NCBI GenBank assembly: GCA_963758845.1
Contig: CAVWWX010000002.1
Location: 744,001 to 808,000, forward strand
Reading direction: 5' to 3'
DNA length: 64,000 bases
Source: JBDTSW01 sp963758845
GTDB lineage: Bacteria > Actinomycetota > Thermoleophilia > Solirubrobacterales > 70-9
Below the pieces are notes generated by a model. That model was given only the letters and a program-made list of their open reading frames with translations, made no database searches and was not told where the DNA came from. The position numbers were made by a program, and so were the translations under genes. Positions within the stretch are counted from its first letter, which is position 1. Each line of letters starts with the position of its first letter. Positions 55,989 to 64,000 of the stretch are shown here, in pieces.

Positions 55989-57898
55989 ACTGCGCATTCG
56001 CCTTCGCCGCGCTCGACCTTGTAGGGCTCCGAGCGGGACCAGTCGACGAACTGGTCCAGGGTCTCGAGGCTGAATTCGACCGGCATCGTCAGATCCTTCA
56101 CCTCGGCCTCGAACCGCTCGGTGCCGATCCGTTCGACGAACGGGTTGAATTCCTCGCCGTCCGAGCGCTCGGCCTCGTACAGGCGCAGCCACCGCTCGAC
56201 CGCCTCGGGAACGCGCTTGGCGGGCAAGCGCGACTTCAGGCGATGTCCGTAGAGCACCTCGCCGCCCTCGTAGTTGCCGCCCAGGTGGGGGATGTAGGCG
56301 GGAACCTGGCGGTCGCCGACCTTGAGCGAGGCGCCGTAGAAGCCGATGTTCGCGATGTGGTGCTGGCTGCAGCCGTTCGGGCAGCCGGACATCTTGATGT
56401 GCACCTTCCGCGTCAGCGGGTCGGTGACGCCCATGCTCTCGACGCGCTCCTGGATCGCCTTGTTGAGGCCCATCGAGGCGGTGATACCCAGCTTGCACGA
56501 GTCGGTGCCCGGGCACGAGACGACGTCGTTGATCTCGTTCTGGCCGGCGTCGCCAAGGCCCAGCTCGCCCAGGCGGGTGTAGACGTCGTACAGCGCCTCG
56601 TCGCGGACCCAGCGCAGAACCAGGTTCTGCTGGACCGTGGTCCGGGCGTAGCCGCCGGTGTACTCGCGCATCACCTCGGCGAGGCCGCGGAACTGCTCGG
56701 GCGTCAGGTCGCCGCGAGTCACCTTGACGGTCACCGTCGAGAAGCCCTGCTGGCGCTGCGGGGCGACGTTGGCCTCGACGAAGCGGTCGAACTCGGAGCG
56801 GTCGCCGTTGGGGCTGGCGGCCTGCGCGGCCGGCGCCGGCGCGTTGGCCTCCTCGTCCTCGTCGAAGAGGAGGTGCTCGATCGAGAAGTCGCGCTCGGCG
56901 ACCCAGTCGCCCGCGAGCTCCTCCTCCACCATCTCGCGGAAGGCGTCGATCCCGATCTTGTCGATCAGGACCTTGATCCTGGCGCGGGCGCGGTTCACGC
57001 GCAGCCACTCCTGGCGGTCGAAGAGGCGGAAGACGGCCTCGGAGACCTTGAGGAAGTCGCCGTTGTCGAGCTCGACGAAGTCGTAGAGGGTGGGGGCTAC
57101 CCGCGGCATGATCGAGGTACCGCCGCCCACACGGATCTCGACCCCGCGGACGCCGTCGCGCACCCGCGGGATGAAGCCGATGTCGTGGATGCCGGTGATC
57201 GCGACGTCCTCGTCGGTCGCGGTGAACGCCGTCTTCACCTTGCGCGGCATCAGCTGCGTCGTGGGATGGCGCACGAAGTAGCGGACGTAGGCGCCGGCGT
57301 AGGGGGTGATGTCGAAGAGCTCGCCCTCGGTGACACCGGCGAAGGGGTCGCCGGTGACGTTGCGAACGGTGTTACCGCAGCCCTCGCGCGATGACAGCCC
57401 GGAGTCCGAGATCCGCCGGATCAGCTCGGCCATGTCCTTCAGCGGGATGTGATGGATCTGGATGTTCTGGCGGGTCGTGATGTGGCCCCGGTTGAGCGGC
57501 GCGTACTCCTCGACCACGTCCGCGAACATCTCCATCTGTCCCGGCGTGATCCCGCCCATCGGCAGCTTCACCCGGCACATCTGTACATCGGGCTGGCGTT
57601 GCCCGTAGACGCCCTGCTTCAGGCGGAAGCCGATGAACTGGTCCTCGGGCGTCTGGCCGTCGAGGAACTTGTCGGCCTCAGTGTCGAAGTCGTCGAACTC
57701 GCGCTCGATCCTGGGGATCCAGTGGCCCGGGACGTTGTCGTAGACCTCCGGGTTCTCGAGCGATCCCAGCTTGCCCTTGCCCTTCTGGGGCTTCGAGTGC
57801 TGGACGTCGAGCTTGTACTCGGCGGCGATCCGCTCCGCGGCGGTGTCGGCGCTCGCGGGATCGGTCTCGGCCCGCTCAGGCGCGGCGGTCGGCTCCAT
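55985..57898 (-). CDS. sir: Ferredoxin-type sulfite (or nitrite) reductase
   Basis: This 637-residue siroheme enzyme starts at ATG 57898; a TTG at 57931 lies inside the operator. It has two reductase repeats: TTRQNIQIHHIPL, EGCGNTVRNVTGDPFAG and RTTVQQNLVLRWV, and the cluster/siroheme ligands in SCPGTDSCKLG and MSGCPNGCSQHH. Nitrite and sulfite reductases share these; the sat-cysH-cysC operon makes sulfite reduction to sulfide much more likely. It is the first gene of the operon and has the palindrome directly upstream. Confidence 0.9.
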   Translation of the reverse strand: MEPTAAPERAETDPASADTAAERIAAEYKLDVQHSKPQKGKGKLGSLENPEVYDNVPGHWIPRIEREFDDFDTEADKFLDGQTPEDQFIGFRLKQGVYGQRQPDVQMCRVKLPMGGITPGQMEMFADVVEEYAPLNRGHITTRQNIQIHHIPLKDMAELIRRISDSGLSSREGCGNTVRNVTGDPFAGVTEGELFDITPYAGAYVRYFVRHPTTQLMPRKVKTAFTATDEDVAITGIHDIGFIPRVRDGVRGVEIRVGGGTSIMPRVAPTLYDFVELDNGDFLKVSEAVFRLFDRQEWLRVNRARARIKVLIDKIGIDAFREMVEEELAGDWVAERDFSIEHLLFDEDEEANAPAPAAQAASPNGDRSEFDRFVEANVAPQRQQGFSTVTVKVTRGDLTPEQFRGLAEVMREYTGGYARTTVQQNLVLRWVRDEALYDVYTRLGELGLGDAGQNEINDVVSCPGTDSCKLGITASMGLNKAIQERVESMGVTDPLTRKVHIKMSGCPNGCSQHHIANIGFYGASLKVGDRQVPAYIPHLGGNYEGGEVLYGHRLKSRLPAKRVPEAVERWLRLYEAERSDGEEFNPFVERIGTERFEAEVKDLTMPVEFSLETLDQFVDWSRSEPYKVERGEGECAV

Positions 57899-57920
57899 GC
57901 GCGGGAGTATGGCATAAAGC

Positions 57921-57941
57921 CTTAATCCCAATCGGGATTAG
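57921..57941. promoter_or_regulatory. Palindromic operator candidate of the sulfate operon
   Basis: TAATCCC (57923-57929), AATC and GGGATTA (57934-57940) form a perfect dyad that extends outward with one mismatch to CC/GG. It ends 23 bases before the sir ATG. Size and A/T-flanked C/G arms resemble Rrf2-type sites, and a cysteine-free Rrf2 gene is 7 kb away beside an exporter gene. Confidence 0.6.
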
Positions 57942-57955
57942 GGTATTTCGAGCCG

Positions 57956-58186
57956 CTAGGGGCCGAACGCCTCGCAGCCCGACTCGTCGTCGTTCCCGCC
58001 CTCGCCGGAGCAGAAGTCGCTGCCCTCGCCGCCGCGCAGGTCGTCGCCGCCGTCGCCCCGTCGCCGGGACGATCGTTGCGGGTTGCCGAGGCAGGACGGG
58101 CCGCCCGCCGCCGAGGGCCCGGCGAGCAGCATCGGAACCGCGGCGGCCGCGAGGGCCAGCGCGATCCCGCCTGCGCTGCGCTTCAG
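57956..58186 (-). CDS. Small secreted Gly/Asp-rich protein, RTX-like tail
   Basis: The frame encodes a hydrophobic signal-like stretch (GGIALALAAAAVPMLLAG) and then GDGGDDLRGGEGSDFCSGEGGN ending in ESGCEAF, similar to a terminal calcium-binding-repeat piece. No ATG, GTG or TTG lies in a suitable place; CTG 58186, just after the dodecin stop, is the nearest option, or an indel hides the start. The call is tentative. Confidence 0.4.
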   Translation of the reverse strand: MKRSAGGIALALAAAAVPMLLAGPSAAGGPSCLGNPQRSSRRRGDGGDDLRGGEGSDFCSGEGGNDDESGCEAFGP

Positions 58187-58190
58187 GCGC

Positions 58191-58400
58191 TCAGTCGACG
58201 TCGGTGTCCTCGATGATGAACGCGACGCGCACGTGGGCGCGGTACTCGTCGAGGTTCTCCCCCCGGATCCCGGTCGACACGATGTCGACGGCGCGGATGT
58301 TGCGCAGCGAGCCGGACGCATGCTGGAGCGCCTGCTTCGCGGCGTCGTCGGACGAGGTCTTCGAGCTGCCGACCAGCTCGATGATCTTCACAACGGCCAT
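58191..58400 (-). CDS. Dodecin-family protein
   Basis: This 69-residue protein fits the dodecin family: VKIIELVGSSKTSSDDAAKQAL then SLRNIRAVDIVSTG and HVRVAFIIEDTD. Dodecins form 12-mers that store flavin. The conserved Trp that stacks on flavin (in NLRW-type segments) is replaced here (RNIRAVD), so binding may be altered or it may belong to a non-flavin subgroup. ATG 58400. Confidence 0.85.
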   Translation of the reverse strand: MAVVKIIELVGSSKTSSDDAAKQALQHASGSLRNIRAVDIVSTGIRGENLDEYRAHVRVAFIIEDTDVD

Positions 58401-58448
58401 CTATTCCTCTCCTCGCGGCCGGCGCCGTCGCCGGCCCATGGGAGGGTT

Positions 58449-58700
58449 CTATCCGGTTTGGGAGCGCCGCGCAGGGCCGTGGCCCCAAACCCCGGCGCTG
58501 AGTTGGCGGGCCGAGACGCCCTCCTCCAGCGCGGCACGCTGCCAGGCGCTGGCCTCAGGGCCGGCGCCGGCGGCCGGGGCCGTGTCGGCGATGAACTGCT
58601 CTAGCGCGGCGACGATCGCAGCGGCCTCGGAGTCCGAGGCGGTGCCGCCGACGAGCTCGATCCGGGGGCGGGGCGGCCGCCGCTTGCCGTTGGCGCTCAT
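58449..58700 (-). CDS. AccE-like acyl-CoA carboxylase epsilon subunit, tentative
   Basis: The 83-residue protein reads RIELVGGTASDSEAAAIVAALEQ then SAWQRAALEEGVSARQL. A basic N terminus, an I-x-V/L-x-x-G-x-x-x-x-x-E-x-A-A-I/L-V-A-A-L segment and a later SAW are the pattern of actinobacterial epsilon subunits that help assemble acyl-CoA carboxylases. Such genes usually sit next to the beta subunit; here a beta subunit is 3 kb away. It could be an unrelated small protein. Confidence 0.5.
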   Translation of the reverse strand: MSANGKRRPPRPRIELVGGTASDSEAAAIVAALEQFIADTAPAAGAGPEASAWQRAALEEGVSARQLSAGVWGHGPARRSQTG

Positions 58701-58723
58701 GCCGGGAATCTAACCTGCCGGTC

Positions 58724-59671
58724 GTGAGCGCGATCCCCGTCTTCAGCTCGGCGGCCGTCTTCGAGGCGGTGCCGCCGGCGCTCGCGAACGAGCGCACCCG
58801 CCTGGCGTTCGAGCGACACGCCGCCGGCGAGTGGGTGATGCCCGCGAAGGTCTACCTCCAGGCGCCGCCCGCCGGCGACTTCCGGGCGATGCCGGCGCTG
58901 GGCGACGGCTACGCCATCGTCAAGTGGGTCACCTCGTTCCCCGGCAACCCGGAGCGGGGCCTCCCCGTCGTCACCGGCGCGCTGCTCCTCTCGAGCGCCG
59001 AGACCGGCGAGCTCCAGGCGATCATGGACTGCGCGGCCGTCACCTCGTTGCGGACCGGCGCGGCGGCTGCCGTCTCGGCGCGGGTGCTCGCTCGCGACGA
59101 CGCCACCTCGGTCGGCATCGTCGGCTGCGGCGTCAACGGCGCCTGGGCCGCCCGCTGCCTGGCTGCGGCAGGCTACGGGCCCGGCGTGTGCGCCGACCGC
59201 GACGCGGCGGCCGCCGAACGGCTCGCCGGGGAGCTGGGCTGGCAGGCTGCACCGCGCGAGGAGGCCGTCGGCCAGGACGTCGTGGCGACGGTCACCCCGG
59301 CCTCACAGCCCGTGATCCACCAGGCGGAGCTCCATCCCGGCCAGCACCTGGCGGTGCTTGGCGCCGACGCCCACGGGAAGGCCGAGGTCGAGGCCGCGGC
59401 GCTGATCTCGTGCTCGCTGTTCTGCGACGAGTGGGAGCAGGCCTCCGGCGGCGGCGAGCTCTCGGGCCCCTTCTCGCGAGGCGAGGTCGCACGCGAGCGC
59501 GTCGGCGAGCTCGGCGCCGTGCTTCGCGGCGAGGCCGTGGGACGCCGCGACGCCGGCGAGATCACCCTGTTCGACTCGACGGGGCTTGCGATCCAGGACC
59601 TGGGTATCGCGATCGCGGTCCTCGAGGCCTGGCGCGAAGGGCGCGTCCAGGCGGGCGAGGCCCAGCTCTAA
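58724..59671 (+). CDS. Ornithine cyclodeaminase / mu-crystallin family protein
   Basis: This 315-residue protein has the family core IVKWVTSFPGNPERGLPVV, CAAVTSLRTGAAAAVSARVLA, a Rossmann loop VGIVGCGVNGAWAARCL and LGADAHGKAEVEAA. Members include ornithine cyclodeaminase, alanine dehydrogenase and ketimine reductases; specificity cannot be read here. GTG 58724 follows TAACCT (58711-58716) by seven bases, so the mRNA may be leaderless. Confidence 0.86.
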   Translation: MSAIPVFSSAAVFEAVPPALANERTRLAFERHAAGEWVMPAKVYLQAPPAGDFRAMPALGDGYAIVKWVTSFPGNPERGLPVVTGALLLSSAETGELQAIMDCAAVTSLRTGAAAAVSARVLARDDATSVGIVGCGVNGAWAARCLAAAGYGPGVCADRDAAAAERLAGELGWQAAPREEAVGQDVVATVTPASQPVIHQAELHPGQHLAVLGADAHGKAEVEAAALISCSLFCDEWEQASGGGELSGPFSRGEVARERVGELGAVLRGEAVGRRDAGEITLFDSTGLAIQDLGIAIAVLEAWREGRVQAGEAQL

Positions 59672-59675
59672 GCGC

Positions 59676-61214
59676 TCAGCGGTCGGCCTCGACGAGCTGG
59701 CCGGGGCGGAACGCCTGACGCAGGAAGCGCCCGCGGCTGTCCTTGGGCGGGCGCAGCCCGAACAGCCTCATCACCGTCGGCGCCACGTCCACGTTCTCAG
59801 CCTGGCGCGGGTACATCTCCGTGTCGTCGAAGTCGGGGGCCGCGTCGTCGGCCAGGGTCCGCTGGCGAACCAGCTGCCCGCCCCCGATCACGGCGAGGAA
59901 GTTGTCGCGGGTGAGCGACCCGCCGTGGTTGCCGACGAGCGGGTTCGAGCCCGGGTTTTCCTCGGAGAACGCGTAGCCGTCCTCGGCGGTGACGAACAGG
60001 TCGCCGCTGCGGGGGCCGGCCGAGTTCCAGCCCGGATGCGCGCCCTCGACGGTGAACTGCTCGCCGCCGTCGCGAGGGTTCGGCTTGCGGTAGAGGGCCT
60101 CCTGGACCCCGGTGGTCCCCTCGGCCACAGCGCGCATCTCCTCGAGCACCCGGTGACGGCTGCCGCTACGGCGGTCCGACAGGTAGATCAGGTCGGCGCC
60201 GCCGTTGTCGACCGCCACGAAGTCGCCTTCCGCGATGCCCGCGCCCTCGAACTCGCCCGTCAGGTCGATCTTCTGGGGGGTGGTGTCCATCGAGTGGTCG
60301 GAGAGGACGATCAGGACCGATCGCTCCCAGATCCCCTCGGCCTGGAGCGTGGTCACCAGGCGCTCGATCTCGGTGTCCGCCTGGCCGATGGCGGTGTCGT
60401 ACGCGGGGGCCTCGACGCCGAGAGCGTGTCCGGCCGAGTCGACCTGAGGCAGGTTCACGAAGGTCAGCCTGGGGCGACGCAGCTTGCCCCGGGCCCGCAC
60501 GCCCTCCTCGACGGTCCTGATCACCTCGTCCATCACGAACGAATCGGCAGCGGCGTATCCCGTGGCCGGGTTGGTCGGCGCGTCCGGGTCGCAGTAGTCG
60601 TCGTCGTCCGCGCCGCTGTCGCACGGAGCCCAGAGATGATCGGTGTCGGTTTGCGTTGCCCGGACGTTGCGGCCGGCGAAGATCCGCCCCAGCTTGGGCT
60701 TGCCCATGATCGCGGCCGTGGTCGGCGTCGCGCCGCCGCTCGCCTGGCGCTTGATCGCCTCGAAGGTGAACTGGGCGCGGGGACAGGTCCGGCTCTCGCC
60801 GCTGGTCTCGGTGGGAGGCGCGGTGAAGTCGAACGGGCCGGTCCGCTCGCAGGTGTTGCCGTCGACCAGCGGCGCGTAGAGCGCGAACGCGTTGGCCGCG
60901 ATCCCCGACTGGCCGGGATAGGCGCCGCTCATCATCGCGGTGTGGTTGGGGTTCGTCTCGGCGGGCAGGACCGAGCGCGACTCCTGGAAGTACGTCGCCT
61001 GGCCGTCCTCCCCGGCAAGCAGCGAGGAGATGAACGGCGCCTGGCCGGAATCGACCCGGTCGCCGTCGAGCCCGTCGACCACCACCGCGTAGACGAACGG
61101 CTTCGGCGCTGCCTGGGCGGACGTCGCCCCCAGCGAGGTGAGGGCAGCGACGGCGAGCGCTGCCAGGGCGCCCTGCAGCAAACGGTCGCTGTGGTCGCTG
61201 GGCCTGGCCCTCAT
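59676..61214 (-). CDS. Secreted alkaline phosphatase-superfamily protein (phosphodiesterase/nucleotide pyrophosphatase-like)
   Basis: This 512-residue protein starts at ATG 61214 with a signal peptide (ending SAQAAPK). The mature part has VVVDGLDGDRVDSGQAPFI (metal Asp), LPAETNPNHTAMMSGAYPG (nucleophile Thr/Ser zone), NLPQVDSAGHALGV, LIVLSDHSMDT and LVGNHGGSLTR, the metal-binding layout of type I phosphodiesterases. It probably hydrolyses phosphoesters outside the cell. The real substrate is open. Confidence 0.86.
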   Translation of the reverse strand: MRARPSDHSDRLLQGALAALAVAALTSLGATSAQAAPKPFVYAVVVDGLDGDRVDSGQAPFISSLLAGEDGQATYFQESRSVLPAETNPNHTAMMSGAYPGQSGIAANAFALYAPLVDGNTCERTGPFDFTAPPTETSGESRTCPRAQFTFEAIKRQASGGATPTTAAIMGKPKLGRIFAGRNVRATQTDTDHLWAPCDSGADDDDYCDPDAPTNPATGYAAADSFVMDEVIRTVEEGVRARGKLRRPRLTFVNLPQVDSAGHALGVEAPAYDTAIGQADTEIERLVTTLQAEGIWERSVLIVLSDHSMDTTPQKIDLTGEFEGAGIAEGDFVAVDNGGADLIYLSDRRSGSRHRVLEEMRAVAEGTTGVQEALYRKPNPRDGGEQFTVEGAHPGWNSAGPRSGDLFVTAEDGYAFSEENPGSNPLVGNHGGSLTRDNFLAVIGGGQLVRQRTLADDAAPDFDDTEMYPRQAENVDVAPTVMRLFGLRPPKDSRGRFLRQAFRPGQLVEADR

Positions 61215-61300
61215 CAAGGCTCGCGATGCTACGCCGGTCGCTCAGCGTCCGCGCCGGTTCTCGGCGAGGTTCACCACCCTTTCACGGGTAGCGCGCGGTG

Positions 61301-61798
61301 CTAGGGCCCCAGGGGCCGCGTGTCGGTCTCGCTGCCCTCGGCCTCGGTGGCCGGGCCCGTCGGGCCACGGGGCTCGGTGTGGTGGACCGCCCGCTCGCGC
61401 GGCGAGGAGCTGATCACGACCGAGATACGGCGCTGGGCGACGAACGCCCCGGCGACGATCAGGACCGCGCCGGCCAGCGCGATCCAGGCGCCGACCTCCT
61501 CGGAGAGGCCGTTGGCGGCCGGAGGGTTGTTCACGATCGAGATGACCACCAGCACCAGGGCTCCGGCGCCCAGGCCGGGCAGCCAGCGCTCGGCTTCGAC
61601 CCCCAGCCGGCGCCCGCTGAGCTCGCCGGCGGCGCCGAGCAGGGTCAGCGCGGCGATCGCTGCCAGCAGCAGGTCGACCAGCTCGAACACCGTCCAGGCG
61701 CTCAGGCCGGGCTCCCACCAGTCGAGGAAGAGCGCCACGAACAGCGCGATCGCGCCGATCGCCGCGACCAGGATGCCTGCGTTCAGTCTCTCGGGCAT
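61301..61798 (-). CDS. Four-helix membrane protein, unknown function
   Basis: This 165-residue protein starts at ATG 61798 and has four hydrophobic segments (about 7-25, 35-56, 73-90 and 103-122), a DWWEPGLSAWTVFE loop after the first and a Pro/Glu/Thr-rich cytoplasmic or external tail. No family is recognised. It lies 39 bases past the carboxylase beta-subunit stop on the same strand and may be cotranscribed. Confidence 0.65.
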   Translation of the reverse strand: MPERLNAGILVAAIGAIALFVALFLDWWEPGLSAWTVFELVDLLLAAIAALTLLGAAGELSGRRLGVEAERWLPGLGAGALVLVVISIVNNPPAANGLSEEVGAWIALAGAVLIVAGAFVAQRRISVVISSSPRERAVHHTEPRGPTGPATEAEGSETDTRPLGP

Positions 61799-61837
61799 GG
61801 GGGCGCAGTACCCATCCGGGCGACGATCAAGCCCCGG

Positions 61838-63406
<1,569 letters not shown>

Positions 63407-63419
63407 GGGGCGGCGGATT

Positions 63420-64000
63420 CTATGGCTCGTTCAAAAGGATCGAGATGTCGTCGTCGCCGGAGTTGACGACGGCGACGTCGGGCCCGTTCGCCGCGTCGAG
63501 GTTGGCGACAGCGCTTCCGATCGGGAAGTCGCCCACCGCGTAGTCGTCGGGCATGTCGAACGCGCCGGCGCCCATGCCGAGCAGCAGGGAGACGTCGTCA
63601 TCGTCGGCGTTCGAGACGACGAGGTCGTGAATTCCGTCGCTGTCGAAGTCCCCGTTCTCGACGAAGAAGGGGTTTGCGCCCACGTCGAAGTCGTCCTTGG
63701 GCCCGAAGCGGCCATCGCCCCTGCCCAGCCTGACGCTGACGTCGTTGTCCATCGAGTTCGCGACGGCGAAGTCGGCGCCGCCGCCGGTCTTGAAGTTGCC
63801 AAGGACGATCGAGAACGGCGCCGCGCCGACCGAGAAGTCCCGCCGGGACCCGAACTCCCCGCCGCCCTTGTTGAGGACGATCGAGACGTCTCCGTCCATG
63901 TCGTTGAGGACGGCCAGGTCGCTGCGGCCGGCACCGTCGAACTGCCCCGCCTCGAGCGCTCGCGGCGTATCGCCGACCTTGCGGTCATCGACCCGGTTGA
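63420..64000 (-). CDS. FG-GAP/VCBS-repeat protein, 3' part only
   Basis: The frame runs off the right edge, so its start is outside. It consists of repeated blades of about 48 residues with F-D/N-G-G-x-D-x-A-V-x-N-x-x-D-x-D-V-S-x-x-L (for example DLAVLNDMDGDVSIVLN and DVAVVNSGDDDISILLN). Such repeats build a beta-propeller on secreted or surface proteins and may bind calcium through the Asp-rich turns. It ends 14 bases past the carboxylase start. Confidence 0.85.
   Translation of the reverse strand, partial: NRVDDRKVGDTPRALEAGQFDGAGRSDLAVLNDMDGDVSIVLNKGGGEFGSRRDFSVGAAPFSIVLGNFKTGGGADFAVANSMDNDVSVRLGRGDGRFGPKDDFDVGANPFFVENGDFDSDGIHDLVVSNADDDDVSLLLGMGAGAFDMPDDYAVGDFPIGSAVANLDAANGPDVAVVNSGDDDISILLNEP

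Overview
The window is 64 kb of very GC-rich, densely packed bacterial chromosome with short intergenic gaps, many GTG and some TTG starts, and many stop/start overlaps. Gene content (an E2-E1 fused 2-oxoglutarate dehydrogenase, a UbiA-type decaprenyl-phosphate phosphoribosyltransferase, mycobacterial-style acyl-CoA dehydrogenases, a Rv1318c-like adenylate cyclase, several candidate leaderless starts) points to an actinobacterium. I infer a member of Thermoleophilia/Solirubrobacterales, but no rRNA or marker gene is present to prove it. I found no tRNA, rRNA, CRISPR array, transposase or phage gene. At least a dozen conserved genes carry apparent single-base frameshifts, most likely consensus errors in a draft or metagenome assembly; I annotate those genes across the break.

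Region 1 (1-14.4 kb) is a polyamine island. It holds a + strand transporter (potD partial, potB, potC, potA), agmatinase, an aminobutyraldehyde dehydrogenase-like enzyme and an FAD amine oxidase, and a second complete transporter on the - strand (potA-potD-potB-potC). Together these could import putrescine or agmatine and oxidise it towards GABA. Between them lie a heme-oxygenase-like iron enzyme, a CDGSH Fe-S protein, a LysR regulator with a perfect T-N11-A box and two acetyltransferases.

Region 2 (14.4-28.2 kb) holds azlCD, a secreted NlpC/P60-like protein behind a c-di-AMP (ydaO) riboswitch, a thioredoxin-fold protein, an SDR, aconitase, a promoter with a structured transcript but no gene, an AlkZ-like winged-helix protein, a DUF3817 membrane protein, a single-chain lipoyl-E2-E1 2-oxoglutarate dehydrogenase, a photolyase and a zinc-ribbon protein.

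Region 3 (28.4-46 kb) opens with a two-domain fatty acyl-CoA reductase directly followed by an alkyl-DHAP synthase family enzyme, the enzyme pair that in animals makes ether lipids. Then come glycerate kinase, a UbiA prenyltransferase family protein, two paired acyl-CoA dehydrogenases, two conserved small proteins, two secreted CSLREA beta-helix proteins flanking citrate synthase, a PfkB kinase, a quinone oxidoreductase, a DEAD-box helicase and a flippase-like membrane protein.

Region 4 (46-58 kb) starts with a HAD phosphatase, an APH-type kinase and an acyl-CoA dehydrogenase, which are the three domains of animal ACAD10 as separate neighbouring genes. It continues with a TauE exporter, a cysteine-free Rrf2 regulator, a PHP phosphoesterase, an acetyltransferase, an adenylate cyclase and an assimilatory sulfate operon (sir-cysH-sat-cysC) headed by a palindromic candidate operator.

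Region 5 (58-64 kb) has a small secreted protein, dodecin, an AccE-like peptide, an ornithine cyclodeaminase family protein, a secreted phosphodiesterase family protein, a membrane protein, an acyl-CoA carboxylase beta subunit and the 3' part of an FG-GAP repeat protein.
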